Part shown: positions 33,696 through 42,486 of the stretch, in pieces
How positions within the stretch are numbered: the first letter of the stretch is position 1
Layout of the letters: every line of letters starts with the position of its first letter
Assembly: GCF_016804325.1 (NCBI RefSeq)
Contig: NZ_CP043627.1
Coordinates: 6,097,501 to 6,161,500 of the forward strand
Length of the DNA stretch: 64,000 nt
From: Methylobacterium aquaticum
Lineage (GTDB): Bacteria; Pseudomonadota; Alphaproteobacteria; Rhizobiales; Beijerinckiaceae
Direction of reading: 5' to 3'
The notes under the pieces: generated by a model
Told to the model about the DNA's origin: nothing
Seen by the model: only the letters and a program-made list of their open reading frames with translations
Database searches by the model: none
Translations under genes and position numbers: made by a program

Positions 33696-35072
33696 ATGCG
33701 CGCTTCGGTCCGGAATCTCCTCTCCCAGCTCGACATCGTCGCCTTCCTGCGCCTGAGGCGGACCCACGCCTTGTCGGTCGCGCGCTGGCTGATCGCCCTC
33801 GTGCCAATGGCAGCGGCGGTTGGGACACTCTGCGCCGCCTTCCTGTGGAGCCTCGACGCTGCGACCGCCGCGCGGTTCGCCCAGCCCTGGCTGTTGTTCG
33901 GGCTGCCCCTCGGGGGCCTCGCCGTCGGCCTGCTCTACCACCGGCTCGGCCGGTCGGTTGAAGGCGGCAACAACCTCATCGTCGAGCAGATCCACGAGCC
34001 CGGCGGCGGCGTACCGCTGCGCATGGCTCCGCTCATCCTCCTCGGCACCGTCGTCACGCATCTGTTCGGCGGCTCGGCCGGGCGCGAGGGCACGGCCGTC
34101 CAGCTCGGCGGCTCGCTGGCGAGCGCATGCGTCAGGCTGTTTCGCCTTGATGCCCAGAGCGCCCGGATCATGCTCATGGCCGGCATCGCGGCCGGGTTCG
34201 GGGCCGTGTTCGGAACCCCGCTGGCCGGTGCGATCTTCGCCCTGGAGGTGCTGGCGATCGGTCGCGTCGAGTATGCGGCCCTCGTCCCCTGCCTGATCGC
34301 GGCCGTCGTGGGTGACTGGACCTGCCGTCTCTGGGGCATCCACCACGGCCTCTTCCGCATCGGCGACTTGGCGGAAGGGGCGCAGGGGGCTGGGCCGCTT
34401 CTGCTCGCCAAGGTGGCCTTCGCTGGCGTCGCCTTCGGGCTTGCCGGCCTGCTCTTCGCCGAGGTGAATCACCGGCTCGGCGGCTGGTGCAAGCGGTTCA
34501 TCACCTACGCCCCGCTGCGGCCGGTCGCCGGCGGGCTCGCCGTCATCACCCTGGTCTCCGTGTGCGGCACCCGCGACTATCTCGGGCTCGGCGTATGGTC
34601 GCCCGATCCGCACGCCCTAACCATCGCGAGCTTCTTCGGGCCGGACGTGCATCCCTGGAGCTGGGCGCTCAAGATCCTGTTCACCACCGTGACCCTCGCC
34701 ACGGGCTTCAAGGGCGGCGAGGTCACGCCGCTGTTCTTCATCGGGGCGGCCCTCGGTAATGCGCTCGCGGGACTTCTGGGTGCGCCCGTCGATCTGATGG
34801 CCGGCCTCGGCTTTGTCGCCGTCTTCGCGGGGGCTGCCAACACTCCGCTCGCCTGCACCCTGATGGGCATCGAGCTGTTCGGCACTCCCCACGCCGTCCC
34901 GATCGCGATCGCCTGCTTCGTGGCCTATCTCTGCTCCGGGCACAGCGGCATCTACCTGTCGCAGCGCATCGCCGTCCCGAAGGTCGCCACCGAGGATGCG
35001 TCGCTCCTTGGCGCCACCCTGCGGCAGGCCCGCACGGTCCGGACCGCCCGCCATCGCACAGTCACGGACTGA
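33696..35072 (+). CDS. CLC-type fluoride/proton antiporter (voltage-gated chloride channel family)
   Basis: The 458-residue membrane protein has the CLC fold signatures: [19 protein letters not shown], where the glutamate is the gating residue, [20 protein letters not shown], and [25 protein letters not shown] replaces the usual GREGP of chloride CLCs. That change, with the upstream fluoride riboswitch, points to the bacterial CLC-F fluoride exporter group. It would pump fluoride out in exchange for protons at the inner membrane. It is the first gene of a three-gene transcript with a DUF190 protein and an EamA-type protein. Confidence 0.9.
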   Translation: MRASVRNLLSQLDIVAFLRLRRTHALSVARWLIALVPMAAAVGTLCAAFLWSLDAATAARFAQPWLLFGLPLGGLAVGLLYHRLGRSVEGGNNLIVEQIHEPGGGVPLRMAPLILLGTVVTHLFGGSAGREGTAVQLGGSLASACVRLFRLDAQSARIMLMAGIAAGFGAVFGTPLAGAIFALEVLAIGRVEYAALVPCLIAAVVGDWTCRLWGIHHGLFRIGDLAEGAQGAGPLLLAKVAFAGVAFGLAGLLFAEVNHRLGGWCKRFITYAPLRPVAGGLAVITLVSVCGTRDYLGLGVWSPDPHALTIASFFGPDVHPWSWALKILFTTVTLATGFKGGEVTPLFFIGAALGNALAGLLGAPVDLMAGLGFVAVFAGAANTPLACTLMGIELFGTPHAVPIAIACFVAYLCSGHSGIYLSQRIAVPKVATEDASLLGATLRQARTVRTARHRTVTD

Positions 35073-35081
35073 GGAGGAACG

Positions 35082-35516
35082 ATGCCCGAGGCCCACCCCA
35101 TGATCCCGGCCGAGATCGGCATGCTGCGCATCTACGTCAGACGAGCGGACAGGGCCGCACCACGCGAGCGGCGCCCGTTCTGGCGCCCTCGACCGGGACG
35201 AAACCCCCTCTACTGGGAACTGATCCTGCGGGCCAAGACCGCAGGCCTGATGAACGCGGTCGCCCACCCGGCTCAGTACGGATACAGCGACCACGGGCCG
35301 GTGCGGGAAGACGGCGTGGAGGTGTCCGATCCCCAGCTGACGGTCTGCGTGGAGCTGATTGGCCGGCGCGCCCAACTCGAACAATTCTGCCGTCAGCAGG
35401 GCGACCTGCTGGCTGACAAGATCGTCGTCTACAAGCATTTAGAACGCTGGTGCGTCGGACCTAACGGGATCACGCCGGCCGACGTTCCTCAGCAAAGGGA
35501 GGCGTCCAGGCCTTGA
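35082..35516 (+). CDS. DUF190 domain protein of the fluoride operon
   Basis: The 144-residue protein shows the DUF190 pattern: a first strand MLRIYVRRAD, YWELILRAKTAGLMNAVAHP followed by AQYGYS, then LTVCVELIGRRAQLEQFCRQ. The fold is a ferredoxin-like, PII-related domain. DUF190 proteins commonly accompany CrcB/Fluc or CLC-F genes under fluoride riboswitches. Their role is not proven; a regulatory or nucleotide-sensing function is usually supposed. It starts nine bases after the CLC stop. Confidence 0.87.
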   Translation: MPEAHPMIPAEIGMLRIYVRRADRAAPRERRPFWRPRPGRNPLYWELILRAKTAGLMNAVAHPAQYGYSDHGPVREDGVEVSDPQLTVCVELIGRRAQLEQFCRQQGDLLADKIVVYKHLERWCVGPNGITPADVPQQREASRP

Positions 35517-35524
35517 GGACCCTC

Positions 35525-35950
35525 ATGGTGTCGTGGCAGTTCTGGGCGCTACTCTCCGCCGCCTTCGCGGCCCTGATGGCGATCTTTGCCAAGATCGGTA
35601 TTGAGGCGGTCAACTCCGACTTCGCCACGCTCATCCGCACAATCGTGATCGTCGGTGTCTTGGGAAGCATCCTGCTCGTCACCGGCCAATGGCAGCCGCT
35701 CGGGTCGATCTCGCGCAAGACCTACCTGTTCCTCGTTCTGTCTGGGCTCGCCACCGGCGGCTCGTGGCTCTGCTACTTCCGGGCTCTCAAGCTCGGCGAT
35801 GCGGCCCGCGTCGCGCCCCTGGGCAAGCTGAGCGTCGTGCTGGTCGCGGTGTTCGGCGTCATGTTCCTGGGCGAGCGGCTGGCCGCTCCGAACTGGCTCG
35901 GCATCGCTCTCATCGCCGCCGGGGCCGTACTGGTCGCCTACCGGGCGTGA
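35525..35950 (+). CDS. Half-size EamA/DMT-family transporter
   Basis: From the ATG at 35525 (GAGGA five bases upstream) the product is 141 residues with five hydrophobic helices: FWALLSAAFAALMAIFAKIG, LIRTIVIVGVLGSILLV, LFLVLSGLATGGSWLCYFRA, VAPLGKLSVVLVAVFGVMF and WLGIALIAAGAVLVAYRA. This is one EamA repeat, so it likely works as a dimer like small multidrug-resistance proteins. It almost abuts the DUF190 gene and so belongs to the fluoride-responsive transcript. Its cargo is unknown. Confidence 0.85.
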   Translation: MVSWQFWALLSAAFAALMAIFAKIGIEAVNSDFATLIRTIVIVGVLGSILLVTGQWQPLGSISRKTYLFLVLSGLATGGSWLCYFRALKLGDAARVAPLGKLSVVLVAVFGVMFLGERLAAPNWLGIALIAAGAVLVAYRA

Positions 35951-35970
35951 GGATCGTCCCCTGAAACGGA

Positions 35971-35996
35971 AGGGGGCAATCCGACGACCGCCCCCT
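35971..35996. terminator. Hairpin between convergent operons
   Basis: AGGGGGC and GCCCCCT form a 7-bp GC-rich stem with a 12-base loop, midway between the EamA stop and the end of the YVTN gene. There is no long U tract. The position suggests a shared terminator. Confidence 0.5.
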
Positions 35997-36004
35997 CAGC
36001 ACCG

Positions 36005-37444
36005 TTACTGCACGGCCTGGACCTGGACCGTCGCGCCGGTCTCGCCGGGCTTGCCCTCGACGATCACGAGGATGCGCCGCGCCGCCGCGTTCGGGTTCTG
36101 CGTCACCTGGCGGATCGGTCCGACCGCGTTGACGATGGCGGCGCCCGCAGGGTTCGTCATGAAGGCGGCGAGCGGCTCCAGCGGCCCGGCGCCCTTCGGG
36201 TCTGCGGAGAGAGCGAGCAGGTAGGGGCTCTTCGGCGTCAGCCCGGTGACCGCGGCCTGCAGCGTCTGCAGCACGCCCTGGTCGAACAGCGTCACCTGCG
36301 TCGCCGGCTTGCCGTCCGGCCCGTCGAGGGTCAGCCGGCTCGACTGGCCGGCCGCGCCGAGGGGCTGCAGGTTCGGGGCGCCCGCGCTCTCCGGGACCGC
36401 CGCGGGCAGGTAGGCCACGCCTTGCGGGCCCTGGCCGATCGGGATCGTTGCGGTGACGGCGTTGGTGCCGGTGTCGATCACCGCGACCGCATCGGCATTC
36501 TCAAGGCCGACATAGACCCGCGACCCGTCGCCCGAGGGCCAGAGGCCGTGCGGGAGCGCGCCGGTCGGGATCGTCGCGACCTGCGAGAAGTCGTCGGTGC
36601 GGAACACCTTGACCTGGTTGAGCCCGCCGACCGTCACGTAGGCGAACTGGCCGGCCCTGGTGCGGGCGATGTTAACGTGGTTAGTGATCGGCCCCGTCTC
36701 GATGGTCTTGAGCGCCTTGAACGGCGGCGCGGCCTCGAAGACCTGGACCCGGCCGACATCCTTCAGGGTGAACCAGACCTGGCGGCCGTCGGGCGTCGCC
36801 GCGATGTCGGGGCAGAACGGGCTCTCCTGCTTGATCCGCCCGACGATCTGCCGGCTCTTGACCTCGATCGCGACCGTCTCGGGGCTGAAGCTGGAGCAGA
36901 CGTAGCCGTACCGGCCGTCGGGCGAGAAGATCGTCATGCCGGGCCCGTTCGGCACTGTAATCCGGCCCGTCTCCTTGCCCGTCGCCGCGTCGAGGATCGC
37001 CACGTAATCCTCGCCGCGCACGCTGACCCAGACCTCGCGCCCGTCCGGCGTGAAGAACGCCTCGTGCGGCGAGCGGCCGACATAGGTCGTGTGCCGCACG
37101 GTATTGGTGGCGGTGTCGATGAAGCTGACCGAGTTCGAGCCGATCGAGACCGCCAGCAGGGTCTTGCGGTCGGGCGAGAAGCCCATGCCGTGGACGAGGA
37201 GCTGGCCGCGGTAGAGCGGGCTCAGGTTCGCGGGCGTAGTGTCGCCGAGGCGGATGACGCCGAGGAGCGTGTTGGCGGCGGGGTCGATCACCGAGACCGT
37301 GTTGGAGAACTGGTCCGAGGTATAGAAGCGGTCGCGGGGGCCGACCGGCACGTCGGGCGCCGAGGCGGGGCCAGGCGCCTGGCCCGCGAGCGCGGTTCTG
37401 CCGAGAAGGGCGAGCACGAGGGCCGCCTGAACGAGGTGTCGCAT
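36005..37444 (-). CDS. Secreted YVTN/YncE-type beta-propeller protein
   Basis: The 479-residue protein starts with a Sec signal (LVQAALVLALLGRTALA) and contains about seven 40-residue YVTN repeats: SNTVSVIDPAANTLLGVIRL, SNSVSFIDTATNTVRHTTYV, EDYVAILDAATGKETGRITV and ADAVAVIDTGTNAVTATIPI. The last 110 residues form a separate domain (TLFDQGVLQTLQAAVTGLTP). Propellers of this type lie in the periplasm and bind proteins, DNA or metals. It follows the DUF305 gene by 36 bases and is likely transcribed from the ECF-type promoter at 37914-37944. Confidence 0.88.
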   Translation of the reverse strand: MRHLVQAALVLALLGRTALAGQAPGPASAPDVPVGPRDRFYTSDQFSNTVSVIDPAANTLLGVIRLGDTTPANLSPLYRGQLLVHGMGFSPDRKTLLAVSIGSNSVSFIDTATNTVRHTTYVGRSPHEAFFTPDGREVWVSVRGEDYVAILDAATGKETGRITVPNGPGMTIFSPDGRYGYVCSSFSPETVAIEVKSRQIVGRIKQESPFCPDIAATPDGRQVWFTLKDVGRVQVFEAAPPFKALKTIETGPITNHVNIARTRAGQFAYVTVGGLNQVKVFRTDDFSQVATIPTGALPHGLWPSGDGSRVYVGLENADAVAVIDTGTNAVTATIPIGQGPQGVAYLPAAVPESAGAPNLQPLGAAGQSSRLTLDGPDGKPATQVTLFDQGVLQTLQAAVTGLTPKSPYLLALSADPKGAGPLEPLAAFMTNPAGAAIVNAVGPIRQVTQNPNAAARRILVIVEGKPGETGATVQVQAVQ

Positions 37445-37480
37445 CGGATGTCGTCTCGCTGGGTGTGTGGGCCGGCCGGC

Positions 37481-37882
37481 TCAATGATGGTGCGGGGCCG
37501 GAGCTTTCGGCGTGGTGGGAGCGGCGGGCGGGCGCTCGGCGAGCGCGCGCCGCATGACCTCGATCTCCTGGGCCTGCTCGACGATGATGCCCTGGGCGAG
37601 CCGGCGCAGGACGGGGTCGCGCCCGTAGGCGAGTTCGGCCTTCGCCATGTCGATCGCGCCCTGGTGGTGCGGGATCATCATGGCGGCGAAGTCCCGGTCC
37701 GGATCGCCGGAGGGCGGCACCGCCATGTCGGCGTGCATCCGGGTCATCGACTGGGCCATCAGCGCGTCGAAGCCGCCCGGGGCGCTCTCGGCGTGTCCGG
37801 TCCGCATCATCATCATGCCGCCGCCCGCCAGGCCGCCGGCCATCAGGGTGGCGATCAGGATCGCCGTCGGTGCGCCGCGCAT
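37481..37882 (-). CDS. DUF305 domain protein (ferritin-like fold, periplasmic)
   Basis: 133 residues from the ATG at 37882. An N-terminal signal or anchor (ILIATLMAGGLAGGGMMMM) precedes the DUF305 core: MTRMHADM, DRDFAAMMIPHHQGAIDMAK and a long C-terminal helix, ending in a His-rich tail (PAPHHH). The IPHHxGAIxMA motif is the family hallmark; its histidines probably bind copper or another metal. It is divergent from an ECF sigma factor and appears to be under that sigma's control. A second DUF305 gene lies at 46242. Confidence 0.88.
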   Translation of the reverse strand: MRGAPTAILIATLMAGGLAGGGMMMMRTGHAESAPGGFDALMAQSMTRMHADMAVPPSGDPDRDFAAMMIPHHQGAIDMAKAELAYGRDPVLRRLAQGIIVEQAQEIEVMRRALAERPPAAPTTPKAPAPHHH

Positions 37883-37913
37883 CGTCTCTCCCGGTTCTCG
37901 AAGGTCACGCCGG

Positions 37914-37944
37914 GAGAGATGCCTGGGAGCGCCGAATATTCCCC
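37914..37944 (-). promoter_or_regulatory. ECF-type promoter, leftward
   Basis: Reading leftward: GGGGAATA, 13 bases, GGCATCTCTC. It matches the rightward element at 37999-38029 in both boxes and in exact spacing. The downstream box ends 32 bases before the DUF305 start. It probably drives DUF305 and the YVTN gene through the adjacent ECF sigma factor. Confidence 0.7.
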
Positions 37945-37998
37945 GACCGGGCGAAACGCACCGATCACGGCTGCGTGATGCGATTTTCCGATCGGCCG

Positions 37999-38029
37999 GG
38001 GGAATACGCGGCCTCATCCGGCATCTTTC
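37999..38029 (+). promoter_or_regulatory. ECF-type promoter, rightward (sigma autoregulation)
   Basis: GGGGAATA, 13 bases, GGCATCTTTC: the same bipartite motif as the leftward element 55 bases away. It lies about 52 bases upstream of the sigma-factor start. Two matching elements facing outward from a sigma-factor intergenic region are the usual sign of an autoregulated ECF regulon. Confidence 0.7.
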
Positions 38030-38080
38030 ATTGCAAGCCGGGCGATCCATCCGCCACCGCCTGCCCCGGAGAGCGCCCTC

Positions 38081-38605
38081 GTGGAGAACGCCTTGGACGA
38101 CCTCGCCGCCCTGATCGAGCCGCAGATCCCGGCGTTGCGGCGCTACGCCGTCGCGCTCCTGCGCGAGCGCGAGGCGGCCGACGACCTCGTCCAGGACGCC
38201 CTCGAACGCGCGATCCGGGCCTGGCCGCAGCGCCGCCGGGACGGCGACCTGCGCGCCTGGCTGTTCGCGATCCTGCGCAACCGCTACCTCGAAGGGGTGC
38301 GCGGTCGCCGCGGCGTCGAGGTCGGCTCGGAGCTGCTCGACGACGTCGTGGACGCCTCCGCCGATCCCGGGGCCGCCCTCGGCGTGCGGGACGTGCTCGA
38401 CGGGCTCGCCGGCCTGCCCGAGGATCAACGCTCGGTCCTGCTCCTCGTCGCGGTCGAGGACATGTCCTATGCCGAGGCCGCCGCGGTGCTCGCCGTGCCG
38501 GTCGGCACGGTGATGTCGCGCCTGAGCCGGGCGCGGGGCCGGATGCGCGCCTTCCTGGACCACGCACCGACCGTCGTCACCGGACACCTGCGGAGAGTGA
38601 AATGA
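38081..38605 (+). CDS. ECF-family RNA polymerase sigma factor
   Basis: The 174-residue protein starts at a GTG. Region 2 reads IPALRRYAVALLREREAADD, LVQDALERAIRAW and DLRAWLFAILRNRYLEGVRG. Region 4 reads LAGLPEDQRSVLLLVAVEDM, SYAEAAAVLAVPVGTVMSRL. It has the length and domain order of a classic ECF sigma. It is translationally coupled to a membrane anti-sigma factor and lies opposite DUF305/YVTN genes, which carry the same promoter motif. The signal is unknown; metal or envelope oxidative stress is a reasonable guess. Confidence 0.93.
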   Translation: MENALDDLAALIEPQIPALRRYAVALLREREAADDLVQDALERAIRAWPQRRRDGDLRAWLFAILRNRYLEGVRGRRGVEVGSELLDDVVDASADPGAALGVRDVLDGLAGLPEDQRSVLLLVAVEDMSYAEAAAVLAVPVGTVMSRLSRARGRMRAFLDHAPTVVTGHLRRVK

Positions 38606-39399
38606 CCGCGTCCGACCCCCGGCCCGTCGGCGAGGACGACCTGCACGCCCTCGTGGACGGCCGGCTCGATCCCGGCCGCCGCGCCACCGTCGAGGCCTGG
38701 CTCGCCGAGCACCCGGACGCGGCGGCTCGGGTCGCCGCCGACGGGCAGGTCCGCGCCCGCCTGCGGGCCCGCCTCGCCCCGATCGCCGACGAGCCGATCC
38801 CGGCCCGGCTGCGCGTCGCCCACCTGGCGCGCCCGCGTCCCGCCCGGAGCATCCGCTGGCTGCCGGGCGCCGCGGCGGCGATGGTGTGCCTCGCCCTGGG
38901 CGGGGCGGTGGGTTGGTTGGGGCGCGGGGCGGTGCCGCCCGCAGCGGCGCCGGTCGAGCCGATGACGCAGGCGGCGGTCTCGGCCTTCCGCACCTACGTG
39001 GTCGAGGCCGTCCACCCGGTCGAGGTCCGCGCCGACGGGACGCCGCATCTGGAGCAGTGGCTCTCGCGGCGCGTCGGCCGGCCGGTCAGGGCGCCGGATT
39101 TGCAGGCCCAAGGCTTCCGCCTGATGGGCGGGCGCCTGCTGCCGGCCGGCGACGAGCCGGCGGCGATGCTGATGTACGACGACGACCGCGGCACCCGCCT
39201 GACGCTCTACAGCCGCACCGGCGCGGCCGGGGGACGCGGCGTCTTCCGCTACGCCCGCGAGGGCGACGTCGCCGCCTTCTCGTGGATCGATACCGGCATG
39301 GCCTACGTGGTGACCGCGCGCACGGACGAAGCGCGGCTGCTGCGGGTCGCCGAGGCGGTCGACGCTCAAGCGAGCGGACGGGGAAGCGGGCTGCAGTAA
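38602..39399 (+). CDS. Anti-sigma factor, single-pass membrane protein
   Basis: The 265-residue protein begins with the N-terminal anti-sigma helix region (EDDLHALVDGRLDPGRRATV, then EAWLAEHPDA), which lacks the zinc-binding His-x3-Cys-x2-Cys set. One transmembrane helix follows near residues 80-103 (AAAAMVCLALGGAVGWLG), then a periplasmic domain (LQAQGFRLMGGRLLPAGDEP, AMLMYDDDRGTRLTLYSR). This matches the Fec/ChrR-unlike transmembrane anti-sigma group common in Rhizobiales. The ATGA overlap with the sigma gene keeps the two in balance. Confidence 0.88.
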   Translation: MTASDPRPVGEDDLHALVDGRLDPGRRATVEAWLAEHPDAAARVAADGQVRARLRARLAPIADEPIPARLRVAHLARPRPARSIRWLPGAAAAMVCLALGGAVGWLGRGAVPPAAAPVEPMTQAAVSAFRTYVVEAVHPVEVRADGTPHLEQWLSRRVGRPVRAPDLQAQGFRLMGGRLLPAGDEPAAMLMYDDDRGTRLTLYSRTGAAGGRGVFRYAREGDVAAFSWIDTGMAYVVTARTDEARLLRVAEAVDAQASGRGSGLQ

Positions 39400-39459
39400 C
39401 GCCGGGCCCGGAAGGTCCTGCATCCTACGTCGAGCATAAGAGCGAAGGGTGAGACGGTC

Positions 39460-40386
39460 ATGACGTTAAGGCACGGTGTGGCGCGTGAACGACGGACACA
39501 GAGCGGGCTGGTGCAGAACGGGCTCTTGCGGATTCTGGGAGCTGCCGCCTGCGCGCTGTTCCTCGGCTCTGCGGCGCGGGCGGAGCCGACCGGCAAAACC
39601 TACCTAGCGTTGGGCGACTCCCTCGCCTACGGCCTGCAGGTCGGCAAGCTCAAGGAGCAGATCGCGGCAGGCACCGTCCGGCCTGGGAGCTTCGACACCG
39701 GCTACGCCATGGTGCTGGCCTCGTATCTGCGCGAGCGGGCCCATGACCTGACGCTGGTCGACCTCGGATGCCCCGGCGAATCTACGACCTCGTTCGTCGA
39801 CGGGCCGTGCGGTTTCGCGACGACCGGCAAGCCGTTCGGCACCACGCCGCTGCCGCTGCACGTGCCCTATGCCGGCGCGCAGCTCTCGGCGGCGACGGCC
39901 TACCTCGCCGCCCATCCGGGCGCGGTCGGTCTGATCACCCTCGATATCGGCATCAACGACCTTAGGGCCGTGCAGGTCGGCTGCCCGGAGGGGCACGGGT
40001 TCAAGGACTGCGTCGCAGCTGGCTTACCGCCCGCCCTGGAGCGCACAGCGACCAACCTGCGGCGCATCCTGTCCGCCCTGCGCGCGGCGGCGCCCAAGGC
40101 GCGTATTCTGGTCGGCACCTACTACAACTGGCTCGCCGTCACCGATCCCGACACCGACCGCTTCGTCGAGGCCCTGAACCGCACGATCGCTGCAGCGGTC
40201 ACGGAGGCGGGCGCCGGTCTCGTGGACGTCTTCCCAGCCTTCAACCGCACCGGCGAGGCTCGCGCACGGCTCTGTGACCTGACGCTGTACTGCACGCCGG
40301 CCCGCGACCTCCACCCGTCGGATGCGGGCTACCGGGTGATCGGCGACCTGTTCGCCAAGGCTCTCGGCGAGCCCGGCAAGCCGTGA
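39460..40386 (+). CDS. Exported SGNH/GDSL hydrolase
   Basis: The 308-residue protein has a long N-terminus ending in a signal peptide (RILGAAACALFLGSAARAEP). The GDSL block I is YLALGDSLAYGLQ with the nucleophile serine. Block III is DIGINDLRAV and block V is DLHPSDAGYRVIGD with the Asp-x-x-His pair. Six cysteines in the mature part suggest disulfides. It is an esterase or lipase acting outside the cytoplasm; its substrate is unknown. The stop overlaps the next GTG start, so it shares a transcript with the LysR gene. Confidence 0.88.
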   Translation: MTLRHGVARERRTQSGLVQNGLLRILGAAACALFLGSAARAEPTGKTYLALGDSLAYGLQVGKLKEQIAAGTVRPGSFDTGYAMVLASYLRERAHDLTLVDLGCPGESTTSFVDGPCGFATTGKPFGTTPLPLHVPYAGAQLSAATAYLAAHPGAVGLITLDIGINDLRAVQVGCPEGHGFKDCVAAGLPPALERTATNLRRILSALRAAAPKARILVGTYYNWLAVTDPDTDRFVEALNRTIAAAVTEAGAGLVDVFPAFNRTGEARARLCDLTLYCTPARDLHPSDAGYRVIGDLFAKALGEPGKP

Positions 40387-41285
40387 CCCTCGACCAGCTG
40401 CGCATCTTCGTGGCGGTGGCCGAGCGCCAGCACGTCACCCGGGCCGCCGAGGCGCTCAACCTCGTCCAGTCGGCGGTCAGCGCGGCCATCGCCACCCTGG
40501 AGGGCCGGCACGCCGTCAAGCTGTTCCACCGGGTCGGGCGGGGCATCGAACTGACCGAGGCCGGCCGCCTGTTCCTCGCAGAGGCGCGCGCGGTGCTCGC
40601 CCGCGCCGAGGCGGCCGAGCAGGTGCTCGCCGACCTGAGCGGCCTGCGCCGCGGCACCCTCGCCATCCGCGCGAGCCAGACCATCGCCGGTCATTGGCTG
40701 CCCCGCCACCTCGTCGCGTTCCGGGCAGCCTATCCGGACATCGTCCTGCGGCTCGGCATCGGCAATACCGCGCAGGCCGCCGAAGCGGTTCGCTCGGGAG
40801 TGGCGGAGCTCGGCTTCGTGGAGGGCGCCGTCGAGGATGACGGCCTCGCGAGCCTTCCGGTCGCGGAGGATCGGCTCGTCCTCGTGGTCCGGCCCGGGCA
40901 CGAACTGGCCGGCTGCTCCCAACCGGCTCCGTCGGATCTCGCCGCGGCGTCCTGGGTGCTGCGCGAGCCCGGATCCGGGACGCGCTCGGCCCTCGAATCT
41001 GCCGTCGCGGCCGCCGGCCTCGCGCCCGATGCGCTCACCGTGGCGCTGGAACTGCCCTCGAACGAGGCGGTGCTCGCCGCCGTCGCGGCGGGGGCCGGCG
41101 CGAGCGTCCTGTCGGAGGCGGTGGTCGCCCCCTCCCTGCGGACCGGGACGCTCGTCGCCGTGCCTCTCGGTCTGCCGGCGCGCATCTTCCGGGTCCTGCG
41201 CCACAAGGAGCGATACCGCAGCCGGGCCGCGGACGCCCTGCTCGACCTGATCCGAGCCGCCTCGACGGAGGACGGCGCGCCCTGA
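40383..41285 (+). CDS. LysR-family regulator near sulfite-oxidation genes
   Basis: The 300-residue LysR starts at a GTG overlapping the upstream stop. The HTH is LRIFVAVAERQHVTRAAEAL, NLVQSAVSAAIATLEGR; the effector domain includes RGTLAIRASQTIAGHWLPRH and SGVAELGFVEGAVEDDGLA. CysB/Cbl/YeiE-like LysRs often lie next to YeiH or sulfite genes, so this one probably controls the convergent sulfite oxidase/YeiH group. A dyad fitting a LysR site is present upstream of the YeiH-type gene at 45388-45408. Confidence 0.9.
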   Translation: MTLDQLRIFVAVAERQHVTRAAEALNLVQSAVSAAIATLEGRHAVKLFHRVGRGIELTEAGRLFLAEARAVLARAEAAEQVLADLSGLRRGTLAIRASQTIAGHWLPRHLVAFRAAYPDIVLRLGIGNTAQAAEAVRSGVAELGFVEGAVEDDGLASLPVAEDRLVLVVRPGHELAGCSQPAPSDLAAASWVLREPGSGTRSALESAVAAAGLAPDALTVALELPSNEAVLAAVAAGAGASVLSEAVVAPSLRTGTLVAVPLGLPARIFRVLRHKERYRSRAADALLDLIRAASTEDGAP

Positions 41286-41300
41286 TCCGGTCTTCGGGTC

Positions 41301-42380
41301 TCAAGCCACCGTGACCCGCACGCGGTGCCACGCGGCGCTGAGGTAGCCCTTGTAGTTCCAGGTGTCGTCCGGCAGCGCAGGCTGGGTCTGCCCGGCCTCG
41401 TCCCAGGCGCGCACCGCCAGTTCATGCTCGCCCGGGGGGAGATCGAGGTCGATCGTCCAGAACGTCCAGGCGAAGCGGGCCCGCGCATCATGCTCGAGCG
41501 CCGCCTGCGCCCAGGTCCGCCCGCCATTGCCGGAGACGTCGACGCGGACGACGGTGCGGTCGCCCGACACCGCGTAGCCGCGGATTGTGTTCGCCCCGGC
41601 CGCTAGCCGTGCCCCGCGTGCCGGCTCGCAGATCGCCGCGTTCAGCGGCATCGTGTTGATGGTGTGACCCCGGGCGGGGTCGGCCGTCTCCGCCGTCACG
41701 TCGGGCGGGAACAGCTTGTAGTCCTCGGCCTGGATCGGGTTGTCCGACGGGTGGTCCTGCACCGTGATGCGCTTCAGCCATTTCGGGCTGCGCACCCCGG
41801 CGAAGCCCGGCACGACGACGCGCAGCGGGAAGCCGTGCTCCGGCAGCAGCGGCGCGCCGTTCACCGCGAAGGCCAGCAGGGTCTCGGGCGCGAGCGCCTT
41901 GGCCAGCGGGATCGAGGCTCCGTAGGGCCGGCCCTCGACGAGGTCGTGGCTCTCGAAGGCGACGTGCAGGTCCGCACCCTCGGCGATCCCGGCCTCGCGC
42001 AGCACGTCGCCCAAGTGGATTCCGGTCCAGTCGGCCGTGCCGATCGCGCCGCCGTCCCACGGGTCGCCGGAGACCGGCGCCACCGCCCGCATGTCCGCGC
42101 GGCGGTTGCCCGCGCACTGCATCGTCGCCGTCACGGTGGCCTCGGCATAGCGCGAGCGCATGTCGTCCAGCGACAGTTCTAGCGCCGTCGGGATCGCGCC
42201 GTCGAGGCGGAGGCGGTAGCCGTCCGCATCGATCTCCGGCAGGTCGCCGTGCGAGCGCACGTAGAAGTCGTCGGCTGCCGTGCGGTAGGACGCACGCAGC
42301 CGCGCGAGGGGCGGCTCGGCATTGTACGGCGCCTCCCCGTGGACGATCAGGCGCGCCTTGCGCTCGGCCAAGCTCGACAT
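41301..42380 (-). CDS. Sulfite oxidase family enzyme without signal peptide
   Basis: 359 residues from the ATG at 42380. The molybdopterin domain has the Mo-ligand cysteine in TATMQCAGNRRADM and GTADWTGIHLGDVLREAG. It continues with HGFPLRVVVPGFAGVRSPKW followed by LKRITVQD, and a C-terminal Mo-co dimerisation domain ends in TWNYKGYLSAAWHRVRV. Motif order and length match plant-like sulfite oxidases. No Tat signal is visible, so it is probably cytoplasmic. It is the last gene of the leftward group with sorA and sorB. A 106-base gap separates it from sorB, so it could have its own promoter. Confidence 0.88.
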   Translation of the reverse strand: MSSLAERKARLIVHGEAPYNAEPPLARLRASYRTAADDFYVRSHGDLPEIDADGYRLRLDGAIPTALELSLDDMRSRYAEATVTATMQCAGNRRADMRAVAPVSGDPWDGGAIGTADWTGIHLGDVLREAGIAEGADLHVAFESHDLVEGRPYGASIPLAKALAPETLLAFAVNGAPLLPEHGFPLRVVVPGFAGVRSPKWLKRITVQDHPSDNPIQAEDYKLFPPDVTAETADPARGHTINTMPLNAAICEPARGARLAAGANTIRGYAVSGDRTVVRVDVSGNGGRTWAQAALEHDARARFAWTFWTIDLDLPPGEHELAVRAWDEAGQTQPALPDDTWNYKGYLSAAWHRVRVTVA

Positions 42381-42486
42381 GCGGATCTCCGGGCTGACGG
42401 ATCGCGGGACAACGTGCCGGGACCGGATCGGTCCCGGCGTGCTTCCCCGGCTTTGCCGTCGCGACGGCGGGCCGGGCACGGCACCG

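Noticed and set aside
33696..35072. Ordinary chloride channel call for the CLC protein
   Set aside because: The fluoride riboswitch upstream, the DUF190 partner and the GREGT variant fit fluoride export better.
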